From assembly GCA_017380995.1 (NCBI GenBank), contig JAFOCY010000145.1:1-7946 (forward strand): a DNA stretch of 7,946 bases, given 5' to 3'. Below, piece after piece: positions 1 to 6,503 of this stretch (positions within the stretch are counted from its first letter, which is position 1; every line of letters starts with the position of its first letter). This DNA comes from Oscillibacter sp. Its GTDB lineage: Bacteria; Bacillota; Clostridia; Oscillospirales; Oscillospiraceae. The notes below the pieces were generated by a model that saw nothing but the letters and a program-made list of their open reading frames with translations, was not told the DNA's origin and made no database searches. A program made the translations under genes and the position numbers.

Positions 1-3
1 GGA

Positions 4-28
4 TTGCCCCTCCCACAGGGAGGGGCAA
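4..28. other. Perfect 11-bp inverted repeat (RNA hairpin) upstream of the pilus operon
   Basis: Positions 4-14 (TTGCCCCTCCC) pair perfectly with 18-28 (GGGAGGGGCAA) around an ACA loop. The stem is GC-rich, but the + strand sequence after it has no T-run, so it is not a standard intrinsic terminator. It lies about 20 nt before the ribosome binding site of the prepilin peptidase gene. It could be a partial attenuator or RNA-stabilising hairpin between an upstream gene, possibly pilin, and the assembly genes. That role is inference, because the upstream gene is outside the window. Confidence 0.6.
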
Positions 29-47
29 CCATCATACTGTACCCGAT

Positions 48-53
48 AGGAGA
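48..53 (+). promoter_or_regulatory. Ribosome binding site fixing the prepilin peptidase start at 61
   Basis: AGGAGA lies 7 nt before the ATG at 61. The reading frame stays open upstream to a TTG at position 4, but that TTG is inside the 4-28 hairpin and has no ribosome binding site. The 61 start is therefore strongly preferred. Confidence 0.8.
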
Positions 54-60
54 ATACGCG

Positions 61-825
61 ATGCCCTATCCTCTGTTTTTGATGGCGCTGCTGTGTTTTT
101 TGGCGGGCGCTTGTATCTTCAGCTTTTTGAATGTGGTGGTATGGCGGCTTCCCCGGGGAGAATCTCCGCTGGGGGGAAGGAGCCGCTGCCCTGCCTGCGG
201 CCGGGAGCTGACAGCCTGGGAATTGGTGCCCTGTGTCAGCTTTCTGGTGCTGCGGGGAAAATGCCGGGACTGCGGGGCAAAGATCCCCGGCCGGGACTTC
301 TGGGTGGAGGCATTGGGCGGCGTGCTGCTGATAGGCTGTGCCGTGAAGTTTGGTCCGGGAACAGTCCGATCGGGCCTGACATTTGTCCTTCTTTCTCTTC
401 TTACGGTGGTAGGGCTTATGGACTGGGATACCATGGAGATCTATGATCGGTTCCAGGTGGCTATTTTGCTTTGCGCCCTTGCTGCCGTGGTGGTCTTTCC
501 GGAGGTATCTTTGTTGGACCGTCTGATAGGTGCGCTGTGCGTCAGCCTTCCGATGCTGGTGGTGGCCCTGGTGATTCCTGGAGGCTTTGGCGGCGGGGAT
601 ATCAAGCTGATGTTTGCGCTGGGAGCCTTCCTCGGATGGCGGCACACGCTGCTTACCGGCTTTTTTGCCCTTTTCGGAGGAGGGATCTACGCCATCTACC
701 TCCTGAAACAGGGCAAAGCAGGCCGTAAGGATCATTTTGCTTTTGGGCCGTTCCTCTGCGCATCAGCAGGGTTTGCTATCTTTTGGGGAGACAGCATTTT
801 AAATTGGTACCTGGCCTTCTGGTAA
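61..825 (+). CDS. pilD: Prepilin peptidase (type IV leader peptidase, A24 family)
   Basis: Polytopic inner-membrane aspartic protease that cleaves the short leader of type IV prepilins and, in this family, usually N-methylates the new N-terminus. The product is 254 aa, normal for the family. After a first membrane segment (about 4-27) comes the cytoplasmic cysteine domain, with C43-P-A-C46 and C68-R-D-C71 (two CxxC pairs, the zinc/methyltransferase-associated region) and the typical LRGKCRDCG stretch. The first catalytic Asp lies in the LMDWD motif (D121 or D123). The second is D180 in FGGGDIK, the family's GxGD signature. The rest is hydrophobic helices. The start at 61 is chosen for its AGGAGA site; a TTG-initiated extension to position 4 is unlikely. 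It is the first gene visible in the pilus operon, and the platform gene follows after 16 nt. Both cysteine pairs and both Asp motifs are present, so it looks fully functional. Confidence 0.93.
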   Translation: MPYPLFLMALLCFLAGACIFSFLNVVVWRLPRGESPLGGRSRCPACGRELTAWELVPCVSFLVLRGKCRDCGAKIPGRDFWVEALGGVLLIGCAVKFGPGTVRSGLTFVLLSLLTVVGLMDWDTMEIYDRFQVAILLCALAAVVVFPEVSLLDRLIGALCVSLPMLVVALVIPGGFGGGDIKLMFALGAFLGWRHTLLTGFFALFGGGIYAIYLLKQGKAGRKDHFAFGPFLCASAGFAIFWGDSILNWYLAFW

Positions 826-841
826 GAGAAAGGAGCGTCAG

Positions 842-2047
842 ATGGGAAGGGAACTTTATTTTCAATATACTGCCAAAACAGCGGAGGGAAAGACTGTCCG
901 GGGGACAGCCTGCGCGCAGGATCGCTCCGCCCTTTCCCGCTTGCTTCATGACCGGGGATTGTACCTGGTCCGGGCCAAGGAGCGCGCGGGAAAAGGCGGG
1001 ACATTGAAAAGTGCGCTCCTGGCAGAGTTTTGCCGCCAGCTCTCCGGTCTTGTTGCCTCGGGAGTGGGGTTGGTGCGGGGCCTGGAGATCGTCTCCCAGG
1101 AGGAAGGGCTGGACGAGACGTTCAGGAATCTTTGCGGTGTGCTGCTCTCTAAGGTCCGTTCCGGCCTGCCTCTTTCCCAGGCGATGGAGGACCAAATGGT
1201 GTTTCCAACCCTGATGCTGGGCATGATCCGGGCAGGGGAGGAGACTGGGACACTGGGCCCAAACCTGGAGCGGTTGCATATCCACTATGAAAAGCAGCAT
1301 GAGATGGAGCAGGAGGTCCGCTCAGCCATGAGCTATCCGCTGCTTTTGTGCATATTGGCACTGGGAGCCGTTGTCAGTATTTTTGCCTTTATCCTTCCAA
1401 GCTTCAGTGAGCTGTTTTGGGGGATGGAGGATCTTCCCCTGTTGACAAAGATCCTCATGGCAGCGTCGGACTATCTGGTGGAGTGCTGGTACATTCCGCC
1501 GATCTGTCTGTTAGGAGCTATCGTAATGGTACGGCTGCTTCTGGCAGTACCGGAGGTGCGATTGCATCTGGATGCATGGAAATTGCGTCTGCCCATTTTT
1601 GGCGGCCTTTACCGAAGTCTTTACACCGCCCGGTTTGCCCGGAGCCTTGCAAGCCTTTATGGATGCGGACTTCCGATCCTTCGTGGGCTGGAGATTGCCC
1701 GGGATACGATCGGGAATGCCTACTTGCAGATGCAGTTTGGCCGTGTTTTGACCATGGTGGGCAGCGGAGCCGCCCTGTCCCAGGCACTTGGCACGGTGGA
1801 TGGCTTTCGGGCCAAGCTGGTCAGTGCCATCCAGGCCGGAGAGCAGAGCGGGCAGGTGGATACCATGCTGGGAGGCATTGCCGCAGCCATGGAGTTTGAT
1901 GCCCGGCAGACTGCCAAACGGATGCTGGGCATCCTGGAGCCGGTCCTGGTTTTGGTGATGGCGGTGTTGGTGGGAGTCATTGTGGTGGGGGTCATGGTGC
2001 CCTTGACCGATTCCTACGGTGCCATCCAGCAGTCTGCAGTCCTATGA
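842..2047 (+). CDS. pilC: Type IV pilus / type II secretion inner-membrane platform protein (PilC/GspF family)
   Basis: Platform protein that sits in the cytoplasmic membrane and couples the assembly ATPase to pilin polymerisation. The 401 aa length matches the family. The N-terminus (Y9-TAKTAEGK, then a region ending near RGLYLV at 39-43) is the usual GspF/PilC leader domain. Two repeated T2SSF cytoplasmic domains follow. The first starts at about residue 60 (LAEFCRQLSGLVASGVGL) and contains MIRAGEETGTL. The second begins around RFARSLASLYGCGLPILRG and contains the matching AIQAGEQSGQVDTML. Predicted membrane segments are about 166-186, 217-237 and 363-388, the standard three-helix topology. 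The ATG at 842 has AGGAG at 831-835. It lies 16 nt after the peptidase stop and is followed by a PilM-like gene after 25 nt. The paired AGEE/AGEQ-SG motifs make the family assignment secure. Choosing between a pilus and a type II secretion role rests on the neighbours. Confidence 0.94.
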   Translation: MGRELYFQYTAKTAEGKTVRGTACAQDRSALSRLLHDRGLYLVRAKERAGKGGTLKSALLAEFCRQLSGLVASGVGLVRGLEIVSQEEGLDETFRNLCGVLLSKVRSGLPLSQAMEDQMVFPTLMLGMIRAGEETGTLGPNLERLHIHYEKQHEMEQEVRSAMSYPLLLCILALGAVVSIFAFILPSFSELFWGMEDLPLLTKILMAASDYLVECWYIPPICLLGAIVMVRLLLAVPEVRLHLDAWKLRLPIFGGLYRSLYTARFARSLASLYGCGLPILRGLEIARDTIGNAYLQMQFGRVLTMVGSGAALSQALGTVDGFRAKLVSAIQAGEQSGQVDTMLGGIAAAMEFDARQTAKRMLGILEPVLVLVMAVLVGVIVVGVMVPLTDSYGAIQQSAVL

Positions 2048-2059
2048 AGAAGATGGGAA

Positions 2060-2065
2060 GGGAGG
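2060..2065 (+). promoter_or_regulatory. Ribosome binding site fixing the PilM-like start at 2073
   Basis: GGGAGG lies 7 nt before the ATG at 2073. The frame is open upstream to an ATG at 2019, but that one falls inside the platform gene and has no comparable site. The start at 2073 gives a clean 25-nt intergenic gap. Confidence 0.7.
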
Positions 2066-2072
2066 AAGAGCA

Positions 2073-2849
2073 ATGACAGTCATTGCGTTGCTGGATCACT
2101 GCATTCAGGCTGCGGTGGGAAAGAGCGGGAAATACCCCACAGTCCGGGGGCTGTACAGCGTGCCTTGTGAGGAAGAGACATGGGAAAATACCCTCGCAGA
2201 CCTCTTTGAAACCAAGCATCTCCCAAAGCGGGAGGTCACGCTGCTCCTTCCGCGAGAGACGGTCACCACCCGCTTTTTAACGCTGCCGGCCATGTCGTCC
2301 CGGGCAGCAGCAGAAGCGGTAGAGCACGAGATGGAGCCCGGTCTTCTGACTGATTATCTTCCTTTGACCACACGGGGCGCCACCCGCCGGTATTTGGCGG
2401 CAGGCTGCAAGGAAAGTGTGGTGGGGGAATATGAAGGGGCCTTTTCCCGCCTGGGCGTGAAACTCAGCCGCATCTCAACGCCGCTGGAGAGCTTGCTGAA
2501 AATTTTGAACGCGGCGGAGGACCTTCGGGGACAGTCCTTTTTGTGGCTGGCGGCGGATACGGGGGGAGTAGAGTCCCTCTTGGTAGAGGAAGGCCAGTGT
2601 GTCTGGCGGGGAAGAAAAGCGCTGTTGTCTTCTGCCGGTACAGCGGAATTCCAACGGGAATTGGAAGAAACGGTGCAGGATGTGCAGCGGTTTCACCACC
2701 GCGTGGAAAAGGTCTATTATACAGGACCTTCCGTCCAGGGATTAGAGGTTTTTCCCATGGTTTTTCAGAATCTTCCGGACGGAAAGTGCTTTGAGGAGTA
2801 TTATTACGTGCTTGGTAGTCTCCTGCAGATGAGGAGGAATGGGCCATGA
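2073..2849 (+). CDS. pilM: PilM-like pilus assembly protein (degenerate actin-like fold)
   Basis: Probable cytoplasmic protein of the pilus alignment complex, equivalent to PilM or the cytoplasmic domain of GspL. The product is 258 aa, shorter than the roughly 350 aa usual for PilM. The best match is the stretch V55-TLLLPRETVTTRFLTLPAM-74 followed by AAAEAVEHEME (78-88). It mirrors the PilM pattern of a hydrophobic strand, a Pro-Arg turn, LP-M and then a helix leading to the membrane-proximal region. A second strand pair at 156-173 (FLWLAADTGGVESLLVEE) sits where PilM has its second phosphate loop. The N-terminal strand (IALLDHCIQAAVG) keeps one Asp but lacks the glycine-rich DIG phosphate loop, so ATP binding may be lost. 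No membrane segment or signal peptide is seen. The stop overlaps the next start as ATGA. The family call rests on the local motif plus position between PilC and two bitopic proteins, so it is moderate. Confidence 0.65.
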   Translation: MTVIALLDHCIQAAVGKSGKYPTVRGLYSVPCEEETWENTLADLFETKHLPKREVTLLLPRETVTTRFLTLPAMSSRAAAEAVEHEMEPGLLTDYLPLTTRGATRRYLAAGCKESVVGEYEGAFSRLGVKLSRISTPLESLLKILNAAEDLRGQSFLWLAADTGGVESLLVEEGQCVWRGRKALLSSAGTAEFQRELEETVQDVQRFHHRVEKVYYTGPSVQGLEVFPMVFQNLPDGKCFEEYYYVLGSLLQMRRNGP

Positions 2850-3403
2850 GAAAAGAACTGGATCTGCGCAGCTGCCGCCGCGTATCAAATGGGACGCGGA
2901 CAGGGTGGCTGCGGGCTTTTTACACTCCGGCAGCGGCACTTCTCCTGGTGGGCCTTTGTGCAGCAGGCGCCATCGGCATTCAAAATCGTACACTGGCCCG
3001 GGAGATATCCGCTGCGCAGCGCTGGCTGGAGGAGACAGAGCCTCAGTATCTTCAGGCAGAGGGAAAGTGGGCCTACCATGAGGCCCTTGTACAGCGCAGA
3101 CAGCTTACCGAGGATCTGACTGCCGCCCTTGCAACCTATCCTGCCATTACCTCCGGACTTATCGACCGGATCGCCGCTGTGGGCGGTGACCGGGTGGTGA
3201 TGACGCTGGAAGGATGGGACGCCGGGACCGGTACCCTTTCCTTCCTGGCCCGGAGCGGGGAGGTTTTGGAGATCCCGTCCTATATCCAGGCTTTGCGGGA
3301 GACGGGATTGTTTCGGTCGGTGGAGTACACCGGATATCGGTATCAACAGGAGGGGTATTCCCTGGTCCTTCATTGTGTACTGGAGGAAGGGGGAGAGCTA
3401 TGA
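2846..3403 (+). CDS. PilN-like bitopic pilus assembly protein
   Basis: Predicted alignment-complex protein by position and architecture. It is 185 aa, with a short basic cytoplasmic N-terminus (1-24), one hydrophobic segment at about 25-45 (FYTPAAALLLVGLCAAGAIG), then a charged helical stretch (about 46-85) likely to form a coiled coil. A small extracytoplasmic domain follows, with alternating strands ending in GYSLVLHCVLEEGGEL. This is the PilN/GspL C-terminal plan: TM helix, coiled coil, ferredoxin-like domain. The PilM-binding motif INLLP of classical PilN is not present; the corresponding spot reads ELDLRS (4-9). The gene starts at an ATGA overlap with the PilM-like gene and has GAGGAGG at 2831-2837. 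Its own stop overlaps the next ATG in the same way, so the three genes are probably translationally coupled. Sequence alone would leave it a hypothetical membrane protein; the assignment is mostly contextual. Confidence 0.6.
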   Translation: MRKELDLRSCRRVSNGTRTGWLRAFYTPAAALLLVGLCAAGAIGIQNRTLAREISAAQRWLEETEPQYLQAEGKWAYHEALVQRRQLTEDLTAALATYPAITSGLIDRIAAVGGDRVVMTLEGWDAGTGTLSFLARSGEVLEIPSYIQALRETGLFRSVEYTGYRYQQEGYSLVLHCVLEEGGEL

Positions 3404-4023
3404 CCAAGCGGGAACAGCGTCTTTTAATGATCTGTCTTGCGGCGCTGGCTCTGGTGGTGGATCTGCGGCTACTGATCCTGCCGGCCCTGGAAGAACGAGG
3501 GGAACTGACGGATACCCTTCAGGCCTTGACAGCGGAGCAGACGCTTCGCCGCAGCCGGATAGAATGTCTGGAATATATTGATGGAGCCATTGTGGAGAAG
3601 GAACAGGCACTGGCGGTTGCTTCCGCCCCCTATTACACTTATCTTTCCACGGAGGAAATGGACCGCATTGTAACAGAACTTCTGCTCCGCCATGATTTTT
3701 TCCCCCAACAGTTAAGGCTGGAGGAGGGACGTGCCGGAGCGACACAGGCTTACCTTTCTTCTGAGAGGATCCGCGTGGGTCCTGGTTATGACGGTATCCC
3801 CCTCTGCACCCTGGCCGAAGACGCTCCGGCAGAAGAGATCACCGAGAGGGGACAGCAGTATCTTTATACGGCTTCCGTTTCCTTCACGGCTCAGGGAGAG
3901 AACTGGCTGGCACTTTTGGATGACGTTGCGGAGAATGATCCTGCCATTCGGGTGGCAGCATTTGAACTTGGTGCAAAGGGCGATGTGGAGGGGACACTGG
4001 TTTTCTCCATGTACGGTCCCTGA
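3400..4023 (+). CDS. PilO-like bitopic pilus assembly protein
   Basis: Predicted partner of the PilN-like protein in the alignment complex. The product is 207 aa. The basic start MTKREQR is followed by a single hydrophobic segment (about 8-27), then a long charged helix (about 30-75, rich in E, L, R and Q) suited to coiled-coil pairing. A C-terminal domain follows, in which the stretch SFTAQGENWLALLDDVAEND resembles the PilO/GspM pattern: a strand, then a helix, then a further strand (AIRVAAFELGA), then a final strand (GTLVFSMYG). The real start is the ATG at 3400 in the ATGA overlap with the previous gene, preceded by GGGGGAGAG. Upstream extension of the frame runs inside the PilN-like gene and is not credible. 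The ATPase gene begins 12 nt after its stop. The name is by architecture and position. A GspM-like role in a secretion pseudopilus cannot be excluded. Confidence 0.58.
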   Translation: MTKREQRLLMICLAALALVVDLRLLILPALEERGELTDTLQALTAEQTLRRSRIECLEYIDGAIVEKEQALAVASAPYYTYLSTEEMDRIVTELLLRHDFFPQQLRLEEGRAGATQAYLSSERIRVGPGYDGIPLCTLAEDAPAEEITERGQQYLYTASVSFTAQGENWLALLDDVAENDPAIRVAAFELGAKGDVEGTLVFSMYGP

Positions 4024-4035
4024 GGAGGTGCGGGA

Positions 4036-5493
4036 ATGAAAGGTGCCATCATGGAGCGCGTAGATCTGCATACCATGGCGGTGGATCTGGATGTGGTAGG
4101 CCTGATCCCGGAACCTCTGGCCAGAGAACACCTGATTTTGGCAGCAGGATTGACCGGGGATGCTTTGGTGATGGTGACTGCCGGAACCGTCAGCTCCTTT
4201 GTGCTGCAAGAGGTCCGGGAGCGCACGGGACGGGAACTGGTTCTCTGCCGCAGCGAGGTGGAGCCTCTGCGCCGGGCCATTGCGTATTATTATGCGGAGC
4301 TGGAGGCCCGGAAGACGGGAATGATCAGCAGTTTGTCTGTGGAGAGCGGAGACGTGGTACGGTTTTTGGAAAGCTTGATCCGCTTTGCCATCGCTGCCCG
4401 AGCCAGCGATATCCATCTTGAGCCTTATGAAGAGCAAACGCTGGTCCGCATACGGATCGACGGTGTGATCCGGGATCACCAGACACTTTCGAGCGCCCTC
4501 CATCCCGCCCTGATTGCCCGGATCAAGGTGCTGGGAGAGATGGATATTACGGAGCGCCGCCTGCCTCAGGATGGCCACTTCCGTTTTCAGGCGGAGGAGG
4601 GAACTGTCAATATCCGTGTCTCTGTGCTGCCCACCGTATTCGGGGAAAAGGCTGTGCTGCGGTTGCTGGCAGCGCAGGGGCAGGTGGAAGACTATGCTGC
4701 GCACTTTGGTATGAACGAGGAAGTCTACCGCCGTTTTTCGCCGCTTCTTTCCGTGCCAAATGGGATGATCTATTTGACCGGGCCAACGGGATCCGGAAAA
4801 TCCACCACCCTTTACATGATCCTGGAGCATCTTTCCAAGGGGCATGTGAATATTTCCACCATTGAGGACCCGGTGGAAAAGAACCTCCCGCGGGTGAATC
4901 AGACCCAGGTGAATACAGCGGCGGGACTGACCTTTGAAAAGGGCCTTCGGGCCATTTTGCGCCAGGACCCGGATGTGATCATGGTGGGAGAGACCCGTGA
5001 CGGCGAAACGGCGGAAATCGCTGTCCGGGCAGCCATTACCGGACACCTGGTGTTCAGTACCCTTCATACAAACAGCGCTGTTTCCAGTGTTCTCCGTTTG
5101 GCAGACATGGGAGTGGAACCTTACCTCATTGCAAATTCCCTGGTAGGTGTGGTGGCACAACGGCTGCTACGAAAGACCTGTCCTGATTGCGGGACAGAGG
5201 AAGAAGCAACTGAAGAGGAAAAGGCCCTTTGGGGAGCGTCCCGCGTTCGCCGCGGCAGGGGGTGTCCGGGGTGCGGCGGTACCGGCTACCGGGGGCGCAT
5301 TGCCATCCACGAGCTGTTGACCATTGACCGCCCCTTGCGCCGTATGATCGCAGAAGGGAAGGACATGGAGACCATCGAAGCATATGCCCGGAAAAATCAG
5401 GGGTTGCGGACACTGCGAGAGCAGGCGGCCGAGCTTGTTTGCCGGGGCGTGACCACGCCGGAGGAAGCGATGCGCATTGTGAGCTATGAATAA
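4036..5493 (+). CDS. pilB: Type IV pilus assembly / type II secretion ATPase (PilB/GspE family)
   Basis: Cytoplasmic hexameric ATPase that powers pilin polymerisation. It is 485 aa, short for PilB (commonly about 560). All core motifs are intact: ASDIHLEP (123-130) and RIDG (140-143) in the N2 domain; Walker A GPTGSGKST (249-257, K255); Asp box STIEDPVE (274-281); Walker B region DPDVIMVGETRD (311-322, E319); and His box GHLVFSTLHTN (336-346). A tetracysteine zinc site follows, with C382-PD-C385 and C410-PG-C413, ending in GTGYRGR. The presence of the CxxC pairs and the order of neighbours favour PilB/GspE over the retraction ATPase PilT. The N-terminal domain (about 15-95) resembles a single, shortened MshEN-type region; the usual leading RLG motif is absent. 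The ATG at 4036 has AGGAGG at 4023-4028; an alternative ATG at 4051 lacks its own site. It is the last gene of the operon and ends in the bidirectional terminator. Confidence 0.95.
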   Translation: MKGAIMERVDLHTMAVDLDVVGLIPEPLAREHLILAAGLTGDALVMVTAGTVSSFVLQEVRERTGRELVLCRSEVEPLRRAIAYYYAELEARKTGMISSLSVESGDVVRFLESLIRFAIAARASDIHLEPYEEQTLVRIRIDGVIRDHQTLSSALHPALIARIKVLGEMDITERRLPQDGHFRFQAEEGTVNIRVSVLPTVFGEKAVLRLLAAQGQVEDYAAHFGMNEEVYRRFSPLLSVPNGMIYLTGPTGSGKSTTLYMILEHLSKGHVNISTIEDPVEKNLPRVNQTQVNTAAGLTFEKGLRAILRQDPDVIMVGETRDGETAEIAVRAAITGHLVFSTLHTNSAVSSVLRLADMGVEPYLIANSLVGVVAQRLLRKTCPDCGTEEEATEEEKALWGASRVRRGRGCPGCGGTGYRGRIAIHELLTIDRPLRRMIAEGKDMETIEAYARKNQGLRTLREQAAELVCRGVTTPEEAMRIVSYE

Positions 5494-5523
5494 AAAGGAA
5501 GTGCCGCAGGCACTTCCTTTTTT
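5492..5523. terminator. Bidirectional intrinsic terminator between converging operons
   Basis: Positions 5492-5505 (AAAAAGGAAGTGCC) pair perfectly with 5509-5522 (GGCACTTCCTTTTT) around a GCA loop. The T-run downstream on the + strand and the A-run at 5492-5496, which reads as T on the - strand, give both strands a terminator form. It overlaps the TAA of the pilus ATPase gene (5491-5493) and the TAA of the ECF S component gene (5522-5524), so it serves both converging transcripts. Confidence 0.9.
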
Positions 5524-6025
5524 AGTATATGGTGTGTAGTTTTTGCAAAACTTGGAGGCAGGGCTTGAAAAGAAGCAGTGTCATGGCGAAATTGCCTGCG
5601 CAGTGAAGGAGGTCATAGGGGATACCGGATACCCACCAACTCACTGCATAGGCCCAGCCCCCCATCAAAGCGTAGACCGGAGCGCAGAGAAGACCAAAGC
5701 AGAGGCCGAAACTCCCGGAGAGAACGGCCCAGCTCAGAGGGGATTCCATATGCCGTAAGGCGCGGGTCAGGAGGAATAGAATGAGCCAGATATAGAGATA
5801 GTTGATGCTCCAGGCGCTGATCCCCCAGGTCACAAATTCCAGTCCCACATACACATAGATAGGCCAGAGGGCCTTGCGGCCAAAGGTAAGTGTGTATAAG
5901 ATCACAAGGAGACTGACCGGCTCGATGTTGGGAAGAAAGGACAGGGCCATTTTTCCACCGTACATCACCGCACCCAAAAGGGCATAGAGCACCAGTTCTC
6001 TTAAAGGAAGGGGCTTAGAAGCCAT
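5522..6025 (-). CDS. ECF transporter S component (probable corrinoid or B12-related substrate)
   Basis: Substrate-binding integral membrane subunit of an energy-coupling factor transporter. The product is 167 aa with about six hydrophobic segments, the normal S-component size. The first helix contains A15-LLG-A19, the AxxxA-type motif that S components use to contact EcfT. It is followed by LPNIEPVS (31-38), a stretch I associate with a group of S components common in clostridia. The gene is downstream of a cobalamin riboswitch and overlaps the DUF4430 gene by 11 nt (6015-6025), with no clear ribosome binding site of its own, so translation is probably coupled. No EcfA, EcfA' or EcfT gene is visible, as expected for group II ECF systems that share an energizing module. 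Riboswitch control points to cobalamin or a precursor as substrate. That is inference: B12-controlled S components may also carry dimethylbenzimidazole, cobalt-related or other ligands. Confidence 0.85.
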   Translation of the reverse strand: MASKPLPLRELVLYALLGAVMYGGKMALSFLPNIEPVSLLVILYTLTFGRKALWPIYVYVGLEFVTWGISAWSINYLYIWLILFLLTRALRHMESPLSWAVLSGSFGLCFGLLCAPVYALMGGWAYAVSWWVSGIPYDLLHCAGNFAMTLLLFKPCLQVLQKLHTIY

Positions 6026-6407
6026 AGCCTACGGTAAAGGTCAGCTCATACCGCTCGCCGTCAGCGATCACGGTGTCACTTGCACCGGTGGTCATGCTTT
6101 CGCCGTTTTTCGTGATGCACCACCATTCCTGAGCGGCTTCATTTACAGTCTCCCCATCGGCGGTGAGGATGTAGAGACCATAAGCACCCTGGTTGTCTTC
6201 CACGATCTCCTGCTCCACCAGGGCATCGGCAAGGGTTTGTGCGTCGGTGCGGAAATCGAAGGTCTTGGCTTCTCCATTGCCGTGGATGACTTCCACGGTC
6301 AGGGCTTTGGAGCCCGTCTGGGCTTCAGGCTTTGCAGCGTACCACAGGCCGAAAAGCAGGGCGGCAGCGAGTACAAGGCCCAGGATGGGAAAAAGTTTCT
6401 TCTTCAT
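6015..6407 (-). CDS. DUF4430 (transcobalamin C-terminal-like) secreted or membrane-anchored protein
   Basis: Small extracytoplasmic protein of 130 aa. A basic start (MKKK) leads into a hydrophobic segment at about 5-24, a signal peptide or N-terminal anchor; no lipobox cysteine follows. The mature part is one domain. It opens with a strand (ALTVEVIHGNGEAKTF), then a helix (AQTLADALVEQ) and an AYGLYILTADG strand-turn. It ends with the hallmark EWWCITKNGESMTTGASDT, a DGE turn and the strand YELTFTVGYGF. This pattern fits DUF4430, the family related to the C-terminal beta domain of transcobalamin and intrinsic factor, which contacts cobalamin. The start at 6407 is set by AGGAG 8 nt upstream; the open frame continues to an ATG at 6506, but that lies inside the riboswitch. 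With the riboswitch upstream and the S component downstream, a role in presenting a corrinoid to the transporter is likely but unproven. Confidence 0.82.
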   Translation of the reverse strand: MKKKLFPILGLVLAAALLFGLWYAAKPEAQTGSKALTVEVIHGNGEAKTFDFRTDAQTLADALVEQEIVEDNQGAYGLYILTADGETVNEAAQEWWCITKNGESMTTGASDTVIADGERYELTFTVGYGF

Positions 6408-6415
6408 CGTTTGTT

Positions 6416-6420
6416 CTCCT
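6416..6420 (-). promoter_or_regulatory. Ribosome binding site of the DUF4430 gene
   Basis: On the - strand AAAGGAGAA (core AGGAG, 6420-6416) lies 8 nt before the ATG at 6407. It follows directly after the T-run of the leader terminator, so translation requires read-through of that terminator. Confidence 0.75.
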
Positions 6421-6434
6421 TTATAAATGCAATG

Positions 6435-6464
6435 AAAAAATAACGCGGCAATTTCTTGCCGCGT
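6435..6464 (-). terminator. Intrinsic terminator in the riboswitch leader (likely expression platform)
   Basis: On the - strand a 9-bp perfect stem (ACGCGGCAA / TTGCCGCGT, 6464-6456 with 6451-6443) closes a GAAA tetraloop and is followed by TATTTTTTC. It lies between the B12 riboswitch and the DUF4430 ribosome binding site, the usual place for a transcription-attenuating platform. The sequence TTGCGGC (6484-6478), just upstream, could pair with the 3' arm (GCCGCG) as a short alternative helix, though this is weak. The + strand also reads stem then TCTTTTTT, so the hairpin could stop transcription from either side. Confidence 0.82.
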
Positions 6465-6503
6465 CTTTTTTGGCATAGCCGCAAGCCCTGCGTCTGCGCA
6501 GAG

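Noticed and set aside
776..1300. A 174-codon - strand frame over the start of the PilC-family gene
   Set aside because: It is antisense to a well-supported gene and shows no domain or ribosome binding site; composition is typical of a shadow frame.
3712..5160. A 482-codon open frame on the - strand opposite the PilO-like and ATPase genes
   Set aside because: It lies antisense to a clear PilB-family ATPase. Its translation is rich in His, Gln, Arg and Cys with no recognisable domain, and it has no credible start context. It is a by-product of the codon use of the sense gene.
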